A program made the translations under genes and the position numbers. Below, one piece after another: positions 24,851 to 36,717 of a DNA stretch of 64,000 nucleotides. The stretch spans positions 15,936,501-16,000,500 of the forward strand of contig OY987268.1 of the NCBI GenBank assembly GCA_963920665.1, in the 5' to 3' direction. The number at the start of each line of letters is the position of its first letter. Within the stretch, counting starts at the first letter, position 1. This DNA comes from Straminergon stramineum (Eukaryota > Streptophyta > Bryopsida > Hypnales > Calliergonaceae). The notes beneath the pieces were generated by a model, which saw only the letters and a list, made by a program, of their open reading frames with translations, was not told the DNA's origin and did no database searches.

Positions 24851-25923
24851 GGTCATTGCAAGAAATACTTGCCTGTTTTCTCGTCACAATTAGAGTGACT
24901 CTCTTGTCATCTACTATAACTTATGAATTTTAAACCAAATGCCAAAAATGAGAAATATCTTTCTAGTTAACTTGATTGTCATCATATTTCTTATTTCTTA
25001 GAAATTTTTAGAAATTATTTTATATTTAAATGTCAATTTCATTAATATGTCACACTTCAGGTTTAGGGTTTTTTTATACTAAATACCGGTTCAGATTAAT
25101 GATTTTTGGTTGAAATTTTTGTGGTATATTCCTATAGTAGGTAGACATGTTCCTACCAAAGGGCATTTAAAAAAACATTATTTCATGTCCTCCATGTTTG
25201 TGCAAAGAGGCCTCCCTTGCGTGTGCATTTGTGAACATTAGAAATGGTTTTGACCTCAAGTTTTAAAATCAAATCTTATCACTATGAAGTCTTTTCCAAT
25301 GGACCAGTTTTTAGTTTTTTTGAAAATTTATTTTCCTATTTTCTACAAATTAAAATGTCCCAATTGTATTACTAGAACAGCTTTTTGGACATAGAATTCT
25401 AGTGAAGGAAATTCAATTGAGACATTTTCATTTGTAGAAAATAGGAAAATAAATTTTCAAAAAAACTAAAAATTTGACATTGGAAAAGACTTCATGGTGA
25501 TGAGATTTGGTTAAAAAAATGAGGTAAAAAAGATTTCTAATGTTTATAAGTGCACTCATAAGGGAGGCCTCTTTGCACAAATGTGGAGGACATTAATTTT
25601 TTTTTGATGCCCTTTAGTAGGGACATGTCTACCTACTATAGAAGTATGCCACAGAAATTTCAGCAAAAAATCATTAATTTGAACCGGTATTTAGTATTAA
25701 AAATCCCTAAACCTGAAAGTGTGACATATTAATGAAATTGATTTTTAAATATAAAATATTTTTTTGAAAAATTTGAAAAATAAGGGGCACAATTGAAATA
25801 AAGAATTCTATGGTCATATTTTTTGGTTTGGACATTGGGCTTATAAATCAAAAGTTATAGCGTTGAATACAAAATGCTTTTTCAAAACGCTACGGAAAAC
25901 GACAGGTGTTTCTTGCAATGACC
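24851..25923. mobile_element. 1.07-kb fold-back (palindromic) element
   Basis: Two arms of about 500 bp are near-perfect inverse copies around a loop near 25370-25400. Ends are GGTCATTGCAAGAAATACTT and the inverse of AGGGTCATTGCAAGAAACAC. Matching arm blocks include aaataccggttcagattaatg / aattaatttgaaccggtatt and gaggcctccctt / aagggaggcctc. TACAA flanks each side, a possible target duplication. Non-coding; a transcript would fold into a long double strand. Confidence 0.85.
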
Positions 25924-28760
25924 CTACAATGTTTTGAGGCTTAAATCTTTATGGTGGATAATTGAATTGAGAGTTCAGTGACGATTTCATTTTAAAATAA
26001 ACATGATTTTCATTCTTTAAAAAATTGATATGCATGAATAATTATTAGATGAAAAGAAAACCTAAATCCTTAATAATTCACTAAGATGGAATTGATACAC
26101 ATCAACCCTACCAATGAAATTGTTCTAGAAATTAATTTAAACCTTGAGGACCTAACTTTTTTCATAAAATTGTGAAAATTGTGTTCATAAACAAATCCTA
26201 TACATCATTTTTTCAGTAAGGTGCTCTCCTTTGGTTGCAAAACATAAATCTTCATAACATTCACATCAATGATACAAATGAAAAAATCTAAGTCTTCCAT
26301 TTAAATGAAATATAATCTAATAATTTTTGTTGTCTGAGCTCAAATAATTTTACTTTGGGTGGCATATTTACTATTGCTACCATGTACCAGTTGAATGAAA
26401 AATTCCAATTCTACAAAGCTAAATTTTTTCCTATCTTACACCAAAATATTCAAATCATATCAAAAATTGGATTAATAGGAACTTGTCGAAACTTCCTCAA
26501 GTCCAACAAAGAGAAATCAATTTTGTAGGGGTTATAATCAAAATCTTTCTTCAAATTACATATAGTGAGTTGAATCAATTTAAAAAATACAACCAACTAA
26601 CATATATCTCCCAAATATTATTACCATTAGTAGCCATTACTATAATCCCACACTACACATTCATAACATTATATCACGAAGCAATTCTCTTTTCCATGTT
26701 GGATAAGGTATCATGCTTTGCTAGATACTTAGGAGGGACATCAATCTATAATCAAGGAATGTTTCCCCCCATGTTGGAAAGGTATTATGCGTAGCTAAAT
26801 ACTTAGGGGGAGGGTCATCGATCTGTAATCAAGGAATGTTCCCCCTCCTATGTTGGAAAGGTATTATATTTTGCTAGATACATGGGAGGGACTTATTTAT
26901 CACTTAATTCAAGGATTGGGGTTGGTTGAGGAGCCATACAAGACAATTTTATTCACTATAAGGGTCCCCTTTTCAAAAGATGCAAAAAGGCCCCAACCTC
27001 ATTGGTAAACAATATTATATAAAATAGGAAAGACATTCAACAACAAAAGTGGCAATTTCGGGTGTCCCCACCTTAGGAGCCAATTTGTAAAAGAAGCAAT
27101 ATGATGTTTCGTGATGAGAAGCCCCAAAGAATTACTCACAAAGGAGATGGAAATGGTCGATGCCACCTCAAATGAATCAAGGGCTTTAGCTTAGTCTTTG
27201 AATCCACTCCAGCCAGCTCAGCTACCTCACCTGCCATGTCAGCATCATGTAGTCCAGCTCCGCGTTGAAGCATGGCCTTGTCACCAGACCCAAAGCGTGT
27301 CTTCAATCAAAGCTTACTTGTTGAGATTTTTTCTCATTTGGTGTCTGCCTTTCAAGATTTTGAAACGTTGTTGACGAAAAGAATAAATTAAAAAATAAAT
27401 GAACTTGAATTGAATTAAATTAAAAATAAATAAATTTGGATTAAAATAAACTAACTTAATTATATGTATTATTAATTAAATATGATTGTAATGTTTATTA
27501 TTGAGTCTATCATATGAGAAGGGCCTCTATTGTCTTAAAATGAGAATAAACTCTATTGTCTTAATATGCCAAATGAAACATAACAATTTCAGCAATTTCA
27601 AACAAGTTGACTTGCTAAATGTTTTTTCATTCTTTGGATTTACTTGTTGTAGGCCTTAGGGTTTGAGATGTGGGATTTCTAGTAAGAACTCCCTATTACT
27701 TGCTTAACTTTTATTGTTGGAGATTTTATGCAAATAAACAATCTATATTTCTATAACAACCATCATTTTAGTTACTTACTTCAAGATGTGATATGAATTG
27801 TCATTCAGATTTAGATCATATGCATACAAAAACAATTCCTTTACTTTATCTTTCCAGGGCATTGGAGGCTTTTTAGGTGAACCTTAGACTAGTAAATTTG
27901 GATCATAATCCATTAAATTTTGATGACCATGTATCCTTCCTTTAATTGTGAAATAATACCTACATTTAGTTACCGACAAACTCCAAGCTTCAAACGAGTA
28001 TTAAAGCATAATAAATGATTATTTGGAACATGGCCCTTCACATTGTATTCCATATCTTGTTACTTCAAATTTCTACAATACAAAAAACAATCATTTAGGC
28101 AGCTTCTAGTTGCTTGCTCTTAAATTGAGCATTAGCTACAACAATGGCCTTTTAGAATTTGAGTCCAACTAATGAATGAAATTTATTCCAAATTTGTATT
28201 TAATACAAAGATTTTAAACTCTTCCTTCAAAAATTTATGATAGCTTCAAAACTCTTTAGTAATGACTCATAGAAGGCAAAAATAAAATGATAGAAAAAAT
28301 AAATTTTCATCATTGAAAAGTAAAATAAAATAATTTCCACTCATGCATAGCAATGAAATAGGACATACAAAACAATGAATATTGAGTTTGAAGACATGGT
28401 CATAGGGCCCATCTTTTAAGGGGTAAACATTGGTTTCACTCTTTCCTATAAAGAGTCATGGGGAGTCACAACTCACTTGCCTCTAATATAAAGATACCTA
28501 AATTATCAAATTCTTCCATGATTTTGTCTAGTAAATGAGTGCACATTTAAAACTGAAATATGTCAAACTAACTTATAAATCAGAATTGAAACTAGGTTCT
28601 TTACTGAGTGATTCCTCCAAGTTGTAATTTTACCCTCACAACCACTTCCTTTTCATTCATATTACAAAAAAGAAAAGAAAAAATTATTATTTTTAATTTA
28701 TAAATGAAATAAACGAACAAACTATGTCCTTTTAAGTGATAAGGTACGTCCTTTAAGTGA
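25924..28760. other. Intergenic, no confident gene
   Basis: Contains the tandem repeat at 26696. A patch of higher GC at 27175-27305 reads on the minus strand as an Ala/Gly/Asp-rich open stretch of about 45 codons without start or clear splice sites. The end of a TTAAGGTGGG-family element (gtgtccccaccttagg) lies at 27060-27085. Confidence 0.5.
26696..26895 (+). repeat. Three-unit tandem repeat, about 77 bp per unit
   Basis: Units start at 26696, 26771 and 26850 with atgttgga(a/t)aaggtat.at. Each carries gctagatactta.gaggg, then atc.at.tataatcaaggaatgt and a C-rich tail. Confidence 0.85.
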
Positions 28761-29050
28761 TAAGGTGGGTATACCCAAAAATTGCACCCTACCTAAAACC
28801 CTGCCATCATCACTGTGTTTCCATCTCCAAAAATAATATGTACTTCAGTACTTGGAAGAAACAATTTCAGAACCTCTCCCCCAAAAAACTTTGACAATTC
28901 GTAACTTTTGCATACGGTGTCGAAATGCCACATTCTTTAGTGCATTGGAAACCTCCTTTTCTTCACTTGCCAACAAGAAAATCAATGAAAATTTGACCAA
29001 TTTGACCAGTCTACTAGCCAAAAAGTGGTGGTTGGGGGGTACCCACCTTA
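28761..29050 (+). mobile_element. MITE, TTAAGGTGGG(T/C)ACCC family
   Basis: Begins TAAGGTGGGTATACCCAAAA and ends GGGGGGTACCCACCTTA. The interior shares aagaaac.atttcagaacctct, aacttttgcatac.gt.tc and ttctttagtgcattggaa with 62654-62945. Just before it, a 20-bp sequence (gtccttttaagtgataagg) is duplicated in tandem. Confidence 0.72.
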
Positions 29051-32013
29051 AGTTAGTCAGAATTGGACAAGTCTGCATCATGTTTGCTGTCTCATACTTG
29101 CATGGGATTGTTGTGACACATTGGCATTGTGTGTTTCAATGTTTTTAAAAACTTTTTATATGATCACTTTATCAGAGTCCACTTTTATCACACACCCACT
29201 TGATCTCAATCAATCTTCACTTTTTGAAGAATTGTGCACCTGGCCATTCTGGCACAAGCATGTTGAATCCGAATTTGGGAAGACTCGTTCTTGTTCTTGT
29301 GACTGACTGATAGCGATCACTGATAGAACAACGTAAACCTCGCAACGAGTTTTCACGAGCATCGTCCGTGAATTGAATTGAATTGAATCCGTCATCTCAT
29401 CCAAAAGCTTTATGTCTGAAATCGACCAAGAATTTGTAGTACTCAGTGGTTCAATCAATCATTGTTGAAAGGTACATGTAGTCAGATTCATGTGAGTTTT
29501 TAAAAAAGCGCACTTCTTATGGACTGATTCAGCTTTAGATTTTCTAATAAAATATGAAAAATTGAAGAAATTTGAAAAGTTTTGAAAGTGCAAAAAATTG
29601 ATGAAAATACCATCATTATGGAAAGTGGAAAGGGAGGGGAATAGTTACATCACGGACCTTCACTTAGATGTACATTATCTTCATTGAAAACTCAATATTT
29701 CTTGTAAATGCAAACTACTTTTTCAAGCCCTAAAATATAATTTGGTTGTTGAATTATGAATTGGAAGTTTGGATAGGTTGTCTTGCAATGAAATTCTATT
29801 TCATTTGTGGTAAAAAAAAATTTAAAAATTGGATAGATTCCTTCAAAGTCAATTTCGAATGAATCTTCATGAAATGTGTCCACATGTGTGGACATGTACA
29901 TTTTCTCAATGGAATGATATATCTTCTCCAATCAAGAGCTTGAATGAAAAGTTACACTACATGAAGACTTTTACATAAGGCGGAGAATTTTGTTCAGCGA
30001 GTAGAAAATTGTTCTACTCCTACTCTTAGTCTTTTACTCCTAAAGTTTGGTATCTATGAAACTAGCAAATTGTCAAAATCCACTCTAAGAGGAGTTAAAG
30101 TCTATTGATGCATTTGGGGAAGGTAAACTAAATTCTCTTCCTTCTAACTTCACATACTAACTTCCTCCTTCAAATACTATAATTTTGCAATCTACTCAAT
30201 CAATATTTGATTAATTTTTTCCACACAAATCCATAGTACTTATATATTATTTTAAAAGAACTCTTTTATCCATTTTTTTTACTTATTGCCCTAAACATTA
30301 CAAGTTACAATAATTTCTAATTGAAATGTTCCCCAACCCTTTAAGACTTAATAATATAAAAATATCTTTTAAATTAGAATAAAATTGATGTGTATGTACT
30401 CAATAACTCTATTTTTTGAAGTCATCTATACCAAGTTATGGTTAATTAGATTTTAGAAGTTAGAATCAAAGCCTGCTAAAAAAAGGCATTGGTTCAATAT
30501 AGATATAGGCTTTCAAATCCATTTAAAGAAAAAATATTATTTTGGTAATTCAACAAACATAATAATTGATTCAACATTCTTAATAATGTTATATTTAGGC
30601 ACTCAATATATACAATCTTGTGCCTTTATAGTTGGTAAAAATATATTCTACTTCTTCATTGCCTAATGGCATAACTTATAATCCAATATGAACCTTTTCA
30701 TGATATTCCGAATATCAAAATTATCTAGCAAACAAGAAAATGATATAATCCTTAAATGATTGAGGGGTGTTTAGGGGATTTTATCAATTTTGGATACACA
30801 ATTGTGACTTCAATTTCTTGATCCTACAATTGGAATTTTGTACATAGATGCATACAAAGTTTGTCTTGAATGCAAATCAAATTTCATAGAATTTGGATCA
30901 ATAATTACAAAGTTATGTCTGATTTTGATATCAATCCATGCAAGTTGAGTAACAAGTTAAAACTTTTAAAGCTTTTAAAAATAAATTCCAACAAAATTTG
31001 AAAATAACTCATCAATTTGAGCAAGTTGTGAGATACATACATTTTCTTAGAAAAAAATTTGAAAGATGAACTATGCAAGTTCAAAGTAATAAAAAAAAAC
31101 AAATTCTCAAAGTTTCAAGGTAAATATCTTATAATCAATGAGTTTTTCACTTTAAAACTTTGCCACAAAATACTTCTATGAGTTAGCTATATGATTATAT
31201 GGTCGAATATTTAAAAATGATATGTATGAAATATTTTTTTTAGTTGCCTAGGTTGAGACGAAAAATACATTCTACCTCATAATTCTTCAACTACTTATTT
31301 GAATTGGGCATGCATGAGTGCACTACAAATCTAGTAATAAGACCTACATTTCCTTGAAAAAAATATTTTTCAAAATATTTTTTACTTTACAATGGCTTGG
31401 CCAAAGATGCAAAAGCCCAATACAAGCTTCTTAGTCATTTAGGGGTTTATCTCTAAAAGCATGTGAACTTTTCCTTGCAAAACTTGACACATTCAAATTT
31501 TACAGCAATTTTTGAAGAGTCTTCAATTTTTTTAATCTCACACCCATGCTCACCATATGTGTCCCATAAGTAATCACCATTGACCAAGGAGAATATAAGA
31601 TAAATTTGTCTAAACTTAGGTTTGAAGGGACATTGTTTAATATGCTAGGATTGAGGCCAAGGAGAATATTTCAATGAGTAGCCTAGAATACGTATCATAT
31701 ATGTCTAGTGAGTGTTAGAGCCTTTGAAGGCAAAGGTGTGGCTGCTCTAAAAGAAGATTGGTCTTGAAGTAGCTAAGTGAAAATTTGGATAGATCCTATG
31801 AAATCAACTTTGAATGATCCTTTTAGATTTGTTGATGGATGCACAAGTTGTGAACTTATCCCCCTTTGTAAAAATACATATTTTCTTCCATTAGAAAGCT
31901 AAATAAAAAATTATGTTGCCTTCTAAAGATGATCATTACATGCAACTTCAAGTCACATGTATTGAATTCATCTTCTACTTTTGAAACTTAACAAGTATGC
32001 AATGAATATGATA
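29051..32013. other. AT-rich intergenic sequence, nothing recognised
   Basis: No protein-like ORF, array or inverted-end element found over about 3 kb. Confidence 0.55.
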
Positions 32014-32245
32014 TAAGGTGGGTACCCCTAAATTGCCACTTTTTGTCAATGTATATAGCTACTATTTTTAGATTGGCCAAATTTTTGTATTTTCTTGTTG
32101 GCAAGTGAAGGGAGGTTCGAACATACTAAAGAACGCAACATTTGGATATTAAGTGCAAAAGTTAAGAAGGGTCAAAAAAAAATTCTAGTAGAGGTTTGTG
32201 AAATAATTTCTTCCACACAAATACTGAGTGATTTTGGAGATGTAT
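32014..32245 (-). mobile_element. MITE, TTAAGGTGGG(T/C)ACCC family, right end lost
   Basis: Begins TAAGGTGGGTACCCCTAAAT. The reverse complement matches 28761-29050 (cttgttggcaagtgaag, ttggagatgta) until about 32245, where similarity ends. Confidence 0.6.
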
Positions 32246-32611
32246 AGTAGAACCACCGATCACCAACGAGGCCCTATGACCAATCTATAGGTACTTGGAA
32301 ATTCAATAGAGACTTTGATTGATTTCTAACTATTAGTTCTTAGTTTCTTACCATTTTCTAACCATCAATGTCATGACATGTGTGCTTGGTTTTGAGAACC
32401 AAGGTAGTCTTTGAATGAACAATTATAGAAGACTCTATGTGTTGGGAATGAGTCCATATCAATTTTTGACTATCAAAATTCATAGTAATTTCAATTCAAG
32501 GCAAATAATTACTAAAAAAATTTGCAATTTCCATGATTTCTATCTTTTTAGAAGGTAGAAAATTTACATTGCCTTCTGTTGCTTGAGATCATGCACATAA
32601 TGCTAAAGTGG

Positions 32612-33215
32612 GTGGTAATGGGTCATTCTACCAACAACACTAACATGCAAGCCTTGAATTGAGAGTCTATGAGCCTTGAGCCTAGGTGTAAGTAGATATT
32701 CTACAACTATTGAAGGTGTTTATAATATACATACTTATAATATGAGTACCCTATAACCATATAAGGTGCTTGTAACATAGGTACCTATAATATAAATATA
32801 CTATAATCATGGAAGGTGTCCATAACATAGATACCTAAAACATGGACACCCAAAATATAATTAAGCACTTATTATATAAACATCCTATAACCATGGAAGG
32901 TGCCTATAACATAGGTACCTATAGCATAGACATCCATAATATAATTAGGCACTTATTATAAAAACATCCAATAACCGTGGAAGGTACTTATAACACATGT
33001 ACTTACAACATAGACACCTACAATATGAACATCCTATAACCATGGAAGGTGCTTATAACATAGGTACCTACAACAAAGACACCTGTAAATGTAAACATCC
33101 TAAAACTATGGAAGGTACTATTAATATAGGTACCAATAACATAAGAATCTAGTCACCTAAGCTCATGGACTCAAGATCCTAAGCTCACATGCTAGCAACC
33201 TTGACCATTTTACCA
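32612..33215. repeat. Tandem-repeat-bearing element (GGTACCTAT core), copy 2
   Basis: Inverted ends of about 60 bp: left aatgggtcattctaccaac.. catgcaagcc.. tgagcctaggtgtaag; the inverse of the right end reads aatggtcaaggttgctagc.. atgtgagctt.. tgagcttaggtgac. Between them are about seven degenerate units built on 'aaccatggaaggtgcttata', 'acataggtacctata' and 'catagacacc'. Confidence 0.7.
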
Positions 33216-33765
33216 TATCCAAAGTGATGATGATTTTCTTGGTCTTCTTGGAATAAATTAAGGGTTTCAAAAAACTAAAACTAAAAATGATGATGACAAT
33301 TTTGGATCAGTGGCATATTGGGGGGTGCCCACTTTAATATGTAATGGTAAAAACAACAACTACAGTATAATTATGTACCAGAAGAGGGGGGAAAGAAATA
33401 TATTAACCATATCATTGTAGATCTCATGAGTCATTTCCCTAGTCTACGCAGACCATGTTTTCTACCGCTGTCCCCGACCACCTTTGTGTGATGGTGGGAC
33501 ACCGTTCTGAAGTCCCAAAGATCCCAGCTTCTTGTCAGTCGAAATGTGAGGATGTCGAAGCGAGAATGGGTAAGGTAAAGCGGGTGGATCCAATCCATAG
33601 TGTCAGAATTGTCTTTGAGATTCATCATTCCATTCCCGGAGGCAGGAGCCACTGCGCACAAACATTGCACATTGAGTGGGGCTCCTTGGAAGATTCTGGA
33701 AGAGAGAGAAAGAGAGAAGATTCAACTGCAGTAAGGTAAGGTAAAACATGCCAAACTTCAGTTAA

Positions 33766-33840
33766 CCCCTCAAGGACCAGGGGTGCAAAATACAGTGTTG
33801 CAGAAGCCACCTGATGGCCTTATGGTCCTTTCTTCAGGGG
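33766..33840 (+). mobile_element. Very short TTAA-flanked element, 75 bp
   Basis: Perfect TTAA at 33762-33765 and 33841-33844. Begins CCCCTCAAGGACCAGGGG and ends TATGGTCCTTTCTTCAGGGG, so the ends resemble those of the 0.9-kb family (CCCCTAAAGGACC) with almost no interior. Confidence 0.7.
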
Positions 33841-33961
33841 TTAAGTTCAGTTACATGGATGGAGAGCGCATGCAACTCCCCAGAATTGGAACCTAAACTG
33901 GTGTACGAATCCATGTCACACACATGGTTTGGGGTTGATGAAAATGATGGCACTGGCATCC

Positions 33962-34266
33962 TTATAAAATGGGCCCCCCAAATGGGGCCATTGACCCTAG
34001 GAAAATCGCCATCTTGACTCTGTGTACATCTCTAAAATCAACTATGTACTTAAGTGAAAGAAACTCTTGTAGAACCAAACTTTGGTTCTTTCCTTTACAA
34101 CTTTTGTATGCCATATCCAAATGTCGAGTTCTTTGCTGTGTTGGAACCTCTTTTTCTCACTGACCAATTAATAAGAAAAACAGGGAAATTTTTGATGAAT
34201 CTATTAAGTAGTATTTATCTAGGCCCAATATTAAAAAGTGGCGGTTTGGGGGGTACCCACCATAAG
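33962..34266 (+). mobile_element. MITE, TTAAGGTGGG(T/C)ACCC family
   Basis: Begins with a decayed ttataaaatgggcccccc and ends GGCGGTTTGGGGGGTACCCA then ccataag. The interior aligns with the family (acatctctaaaatcaa, acttttgtatgccatatcca, ttggaacctctttt). A lone right end of the same family lies at 33312-33342. Confidence 0.65.
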
Positions 34267-34279
34267 GAAGCCACACCTA

Positions 34280-34480
34280 ATTTCAATTGCTTTCGAAAAA
34301 CCAACCACTCTAGATTCTTGCCTTAAATGTATTCCCACTATTTATGAGAGTCTATGGTCGACTTTAAAAACACCTCTTTTTGACACTTTGAAAAATTCAT
34401 AGTTTATTCATATGGTGTCCAAAAAATGCATCCTAAGAGTATCGAGGTTTCCACAGTCACCCGTCCGTCGATTAATGGTT
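34280..34480 (+). repeat. Dispersed repeat followed by a fragment of a 222-bp-family end
   Basis: Copy of the repeat at 23110-23290, then ggtttccacagtcacccgtc followed by a decayed terminus (gattaatggttc) recalling the right end of the 222-bp TTAA family. Confidence 0.5.
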
Positions 34481-34625
34481 CATCAGTCAATTTTAGGTGT
34501 AGTTACTGTACAGTAAAATTGTTGAGAAACTACAGTACAGTACTGTAGTGAGTGGGGCAACCAAATTTCACCTAAGTTATTCAGTGTACTGTAGGTGTGA
34601 TCTGTGCTGTGCTGGCCCAGAAAGA

Positions 34626-34646
34626 TGCTGCTGCTGCTGCTGCAGC
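34626..34646. repeat. (CTG)n microsatellite
   Basis: Seven CTG units, then cagc. Confidence 0.9.
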
Positions 34647-35639
34647 TTTAGCTTTGACCCCAAGACAGAAAATTCCATGATGAAAAATCATGAAATCCTC
34701 CCTCCCACTGTCCACCTACAGTAGGTTACTACAGTACAGTAATTTAGGCTCCCATAATAATAATAAAAATAAAAATAATCCCCTAATAAGCTTACAATTT
34801 GCAATCCCCATTGTGCAGAGAGACAGATACTATACCCCTTTCGGATTCAGTGGTCCCAATTAGACAAGCCTACTGACACGTCAGATTAGGAATTTCAGTC
34901 TGCTACGCCTGGTTGGTCCCTCAGAAAGCTTCATCCCTCCAGTAAGTTATCTATACCTTAAGACAGGCTGTTTGTTTTGTTTTGTTTTATTTTGTTTTGT
35001 TATGTTATGTTGAGATCTCCCGGACTGTGCATCCCCCGGCTGCGTGCTTGGTACTGTTGGAAAGCCCTCAGCGAGGAGGGGTGCATGGGATGTGTTTCGT
35101 GGCATTTGGATCTACGATGTGTAATTTATTGAATTTCAAAGTTAAAAAATTGAATAAAAAAAAATAGAAAATCAGAAAATTACTTTTACTTTTCTTCTGA
35201 CTGTGGCAACAGCACAGACCACACTACTGTAGTGCTTATTAAGTTCCAAAGAAACTGGCGGGGGCAAAGGTTAGTGTGCTGGGCGTCTGCCCTCCGTTGC
35301 TTTAGTAGAGAATCTCCACCTACAGCCTCCGGGTAAAGCCGACGACGGCAGCAGCAGCAGGACACTTTTGTGGTACTGTAGTAGGGACAACTAGGCTATC
35401 TTAATTAAGTTATGGGTATATGGCACTTTATACTCTTGTACAAAACACTTGATTTCACGTGCAGTGCTCCTGCTCCTGCTCCTGCTCCTGTTTCTGTAGT
35501 ATGACTTGGGGATGAAAGCTGTTCATGACATGAGCTGGAACTACTTAAGCCCTTCCAAAGATTCGCGAGTTTGTGTAGCATGTCTTTGTTGCCCTCTTTG
35601 TTTTATTTTTGTTGAAGGTAGGAGGCTCGAAATCCGCAC

Positions 35640-35755
35640 AGGCTCTGAAACCGCCCACGTCCTCAAATGTACAATATTTTTACATGGGATTTTTTCATTT
35701 TTACATGGATGTACCAATTGTTTATATTTGAGGAGGTGGGCGGTTTTAGAACCCT
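35640..35755. mobile_element. Hairpin MITE, 116 bp, hAT-like ends
   Basis: Left arm AGGCTCTGAAACCGCCCACG then tcctcaaatgta; the right arm read inversely is AGGGTTCTAAAACCGCCCAC then ctcctcaaatata. The (C)AGGG-type end suggests hAT but no 8-bp target duplication is visible, so the superfamily is uncertain. Confidence 0.6.
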
Positions 35756-36194
35756 ATGCCATTTCAACTACAAAAATTCATAACTAATTCTACAAAGCTC
35801 CAAAAAATATGAAAAGACTTGGGGGTTAGATGTCCATCCCTCTTGTCTTTCAAGAAAAGTTTACTGAAAAATATTTCAAGAAGTTTCACCTCCCCAAATT
35901 TAGTTTCAGCTCAGTCTTAGATGGGCACTTTATGGACCTCCTACCTTAGATGTCTGAAAACTGAAAAAAAACCTCCTCCGGGGACGGGTTCCCTTGATTT
36001 CTTGTACTTTTTCCCCTATCAATGGAAATTGTTCATGTGTTTCAAGAAGAAAAAAAAAATTGTTCATGACATTGCAAAACTCATGGAGATCTACCTGGAG
36101 GTAATTTTGGCAAAGGGGCATACATTTACATTGTTTGAGGTACCATTGCCTCCATCGGGTATAGTGCATATGATCTAGATGTGAAAAATCAAGG

Positions 36195-36265
36195 GCATAA
36201 ACCCTAAATCCTAAATTTCCCCGGAAATCCCTAAACCCTAAATCCTTCCTCCCTAAATCCTAAAT
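36195..36265 (+). repeat. Short cluster of telomere-like CCCTAAA words
   Basis: Six or so variants of (C)CCTAAA(T/C)CC within 70 bp, including aaaccctaaatcc. Matches the plant telomere motif CCCTAAA but degenerate, so an interstitial remnant or telo-box cluster. Confidence 0.5.
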
Positions 36266-36443
36266 CAATCACACATACATTGGAATTGGGTAGAAAATCT
36301 TACTTCTCATTTTTGTGAATGATTGGTTTGACATCGAAGTAAAACTTTGAAAACTACATGTAACTTCAAATATTTGGAAGAAAAATAAAAAATATGGGGG
36401 ATCATCATCATAGTGAAACCATCAATGGCATATTATTCTTCCT

Positions 36444-36717
36444 TTAAGATGGATACCCAACCCAACTGCTACTTTTTGCTTTTGTGTCTAGTTACTATTT
36501 TTTCCATATTTTCTTGATGGCACTTGAAAGGAGGTTCCAATACACTAGAGCACATGACATTTGTATTTTGTAAGCAAAAATTTGGTTATAAAGGAACAAA
36601 GTTGGGTTCAATAACAAATTTCTTCCATATAGGTACTTAATTGATTTTGGAGATGTACATATAGTGAAGATGGCAAAGTTCAGGGTCAATGGCACATTTA
36701 GGGGGGCCCCACCTTAA
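36444..36717 (-). mobile_element. MITE, TTAAGGTGGG(T/C)ACCC family
   Basis: Begins TTAAGATGGATACCCAACCC and ends GGGGGGCCCCACCTTAA. Inverse orientation to 28761-29050 (cttgatggcacttgaaaggaggttccaa, ttttggagatgtacat). Confidence 0.68.

Larger units (their letters stand above)
34481..36440. other. GC-richer island with small repeats, no gene assigned
   Basis: 34.8-35.7 kb is GC-richer than background. It contains a (TTTTG)n run near 34975-35005, a (TGCTCC)n run at 35463-35492, the hairpin MITE at 35640 and the telomere-like words at 36195. Its ORFs are under 95 codons and not recognised. Confidence 0.5.

Noticed and set aside
33431..33739. Overlapping ORFs of 79 and 94 codons on both strands in a GC-richer patch
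   Set aside because: No recognisable domain, no supporting splice sites; cannot decide a strand.
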